From Bradyrhizobium sp. CCBAU 53340 (GTDB lineage: Bacteria; Pseudomonadota; Alphaproteobacteria; Rhizobiales; Xanthobacteraceae): a stretch of DNA of 64,000 nt. Below the pieces are notes generated by a model. That model saw only the letters and a program-made list of their open reading frames with translations. It had not been told where the DNA came from and made no database searches. This document shows positions 62,918 through 64,000 of this stretch, piece by piece. A program made the position numbers and the translations under genes. The stretch lies in assembly GCF_015291645.1 (NCBI RefSeq), contig NZ_CP030055.1, positions 682,001 to 746,000 of the forward strand, given 5' to 3'. Every line of letters begins with the position of its first letter. Positions within the stretch are counted from its first letter, which is position 1.

Positions 62918-63591
62918 CGGCCAAGGCGACGGAGCTTAAGCTCGACATCGAACGCATCGGCACGGTCTCCGCGATCCTGATGCAGCCGGACAATGCGCGC
63001 GCCTGCTACGTCCTGGCGCACGGCGCCGGGACAGACATGCGGCATGCGTCGATGGAGAAGATTGCGGTGGGCCTCGCAGAGCGAGGCATCGCGACGCTCC
63101 GCTTCAATTTTCCCTACACGGAAAGCAAGCAGGGGCGTCCCGACCAGCCGGCGGTCGCACATGCAACCATCCGCGCGGCGGTTAAGGAGGCGGCGCGGCT
63201 GTGCCCGGGATTGAAGCTCGTCGCCGGCGGAAAGTCGTTCGGCGGCCGCATGACCTCCCAGGCGCAATCGAAGGCGGCTTTGCCTGGTGTCGGGGGGCTC
63301 GCCTTCCTCGGCTTTCCCCTGCATGCCGACAAGAAGCCCTCGACCGAGCGCGCCGAGCATCTCGCGCATGTCGAGATCCCCATGCTGTTCCTGCAAGGCA
63401 CGCGCGATGGGCTGGCCGATCTCGGCCTGCTCAGGCCGGTCGTTGCAGCGCTCGGGGCGAAGGCGACGCTGCATGAGATCGAAGGCGGCGATCACTCTTT
63501 CGCAGTGCTGAAGAAGTCCGGCCGGACCAATGACGAGGCGCTCAGCGAGGTGCTCGACACGCTCGCGACTTGGATTGATCAACTTGCCTGA
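62914..63591 (+). CDS. Alpha/beta hydrolase, KANL3/Tex30-like family
   Basis: A 225-residue alpha/beta hydrolase of the dienelactone-hydrolase-like small group. CYVLAHGAGTDMRHASMEK is the N-terminal oxyanion segment, GGKSFGGRM is the nucleophile elbow (Ser in G-x-S-x-G), Asp in FLQGTRDGLAD, and His in EGGDHSFAV. It overlaps the TetR gene and so shares its control. Substrate unknown. Confidence 0.87.
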   Translation: MTAKATELKLDIERIGTVSAILMQPDNARACYVLAHGAGTDMRHASMEKIAVGLAERGIATLRFNFPYTESKQGRPDQPAVAHATIRAAVKEAARLCPGLKLVAGGKSFGGRMTSQAQSKAALPGVGGLAFLGFPLHADKKPSTERAEHLAHVEIPMLFLQGTRDGLADLGLLRPVVAALGAKATLHEIEGGDHSFAVLKKSGRTNDEALSEVLDTLATWIDQLA

Positions 63592-63594
63592 AGG

Positions 63595-64000
63595 TCAGGC
63601 AGAGTAGAGTCCCTTGTCGCGCGCCTTCTGGATCGCGAGCGCGGCGATCAGGTCGAGCGTCGGCGTCGACAGGCCGGCGGTGCGCGCGAAGGCGGCGGGC
63701 GCCTTGACCAGCACGTCGATCTCCATAGCGCGGCCGAGCTCATAGTCCTGCAGCAGGGATGGCTTGTGGTTGGGAGCAGGACCACTTCGCGTGACGCGCT
63801 TGACCTCGGGGATGAAGTGCTGGGCGATGTCATTGGCCTCGTTCAGCATGCGCGGGATGACCTCGGCGAAAGCAGGATCGTCGCGCACGCCGCGCGCGGT
63901 CTGGCCGGTGAGCAGGCACAGCACCGACAGCGACATGTTGGTCAGCAGCTTTGACCAGATCGCCTCGCGGATCTCCGCGACCGGCGGCGATTCCAGCCGC
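63595..64000 (-). CDS. Ketopantoate reductase-like protein, C-terminal part only
   Basis: The reading frame is open to the window edge and encodes RLESPPVAEIREAIWSKLLTNMSLSV and KPSLLQDYELGRAMEIDVLVKAP, then LSTPTLDLIAALAIQKARDKGLYS. This is the C-terminal helical domain of 2-dehydropantoate 2-reductases (substrate-binding and dimer part). The N-terminal Rossmann domain is outside the window. It is convergent with the alpha/beta hydrolase gene, with only three bases between the stops. As in other paralogues, the true substrate could be another 2-oxo acid. Confidence 0.85.
   Translation of the reverse strand, partial: RLESPPVAEIREAIWSKLLTNMSLSVLCLLTGQTARGVRDDPAFAEVIPRMLNEANDIAQHFIPEVKRVTRSGPAPNHKPSLLQDYELGRAMEIDVLVKAPAAFARTAGLSTPTLDLIAALAIQKARDKGLYSA

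Overview
The window is high-GC alphaproteobacterial chromosome. Gene content and order (cobS-cobT, fdxA with carD, a cyoABCD-surf1-regS-regR run with RegB-type sensor motifs, many acyl-CoA catabolism genes) and several families of palindromic intergenic repeats point to Bradyrhizobium or a close Nitrobacteraceae relative. That assignment is from recognition of protein families, not from a database search.

Layout. 1-2.8 kb: end of cobS and all of cobT (aerobic cobaltochelatase). 2.8-7.3 kb: a Tat-exported phytase-like esterase, a secreted unknown, an Old Yellow Enzyme, a small membrane protein and a PilZ protein. 7.3-17.3 kb: an accessory region. It holds a full DUF2235 hydrolase gene bracketed by inverted copies of a long repeat, a few small genes, then two 5'-truncated copies of the DUF2235 gene. 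Around and beyond these copies lie lower-GC genes: a probable PD-(D/E)XK nuclease with a McrA-type head domain, a small HEPN-like protein, and a helicase plus DUF1837 pair that is recognisably the Hachiman antiphage system (hamA/hamB). The island ends exactly at the terminator of rpmB.

17.4-25.3 kb: housekeeping genes (rpmB, DUF3108 protein, SUV3-like helicase, S4 RNA-binding protein, 7Fe ferredoxin, CarD with a histone-H1-like tail). 25.3-33.8 kb (minus): membrane adenylate cyclase, then the bo-type quinol oxidase operon cyoABCD with its SURF1 assembly factor and the redox two-component pair RegS/RegR, all overlapping or nearly so. 33.9-38.2 kb: MFS transporter (divergent from cyoA across a long palindrome), soluble cytochrome c, M48 lipoprotein protease, nuclease-like protein.

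38.5-53.8 kb: acyl-CoA and organic-acid metabolism: a branched-chain-type binding protein, two enoyl-CoA hydratases, a VOC protein, an ADP-forming acyl-CoA synthetase, a paired acyl-CoA dehydrogenase set divergent from an SDR, a ketopantoate reductase, an AMP-forming acyl-CoA ligase and a decayed RraA-like gene. A tRNA-Arg(CCT) follows. 54-64 kb: a TetR-controlled NDH-2 module, a metallohydrolase, a peptide-type binding protein, another acyl-CoA dehydrogenase, a signal-bearing SDR divergent from a TetR gene, an alpha/beta hydrolase, and the end of a second ketopantoate-reductase-like gene cut by the window edge.

The most noteworthy part is the 10.7-17.3 kb defence-like island: Hachiman beside an orphan nuclease and an orphan HEPN candidate, with repeated modular fragments of the DUF2235 gene 5' end between the cargo genes.
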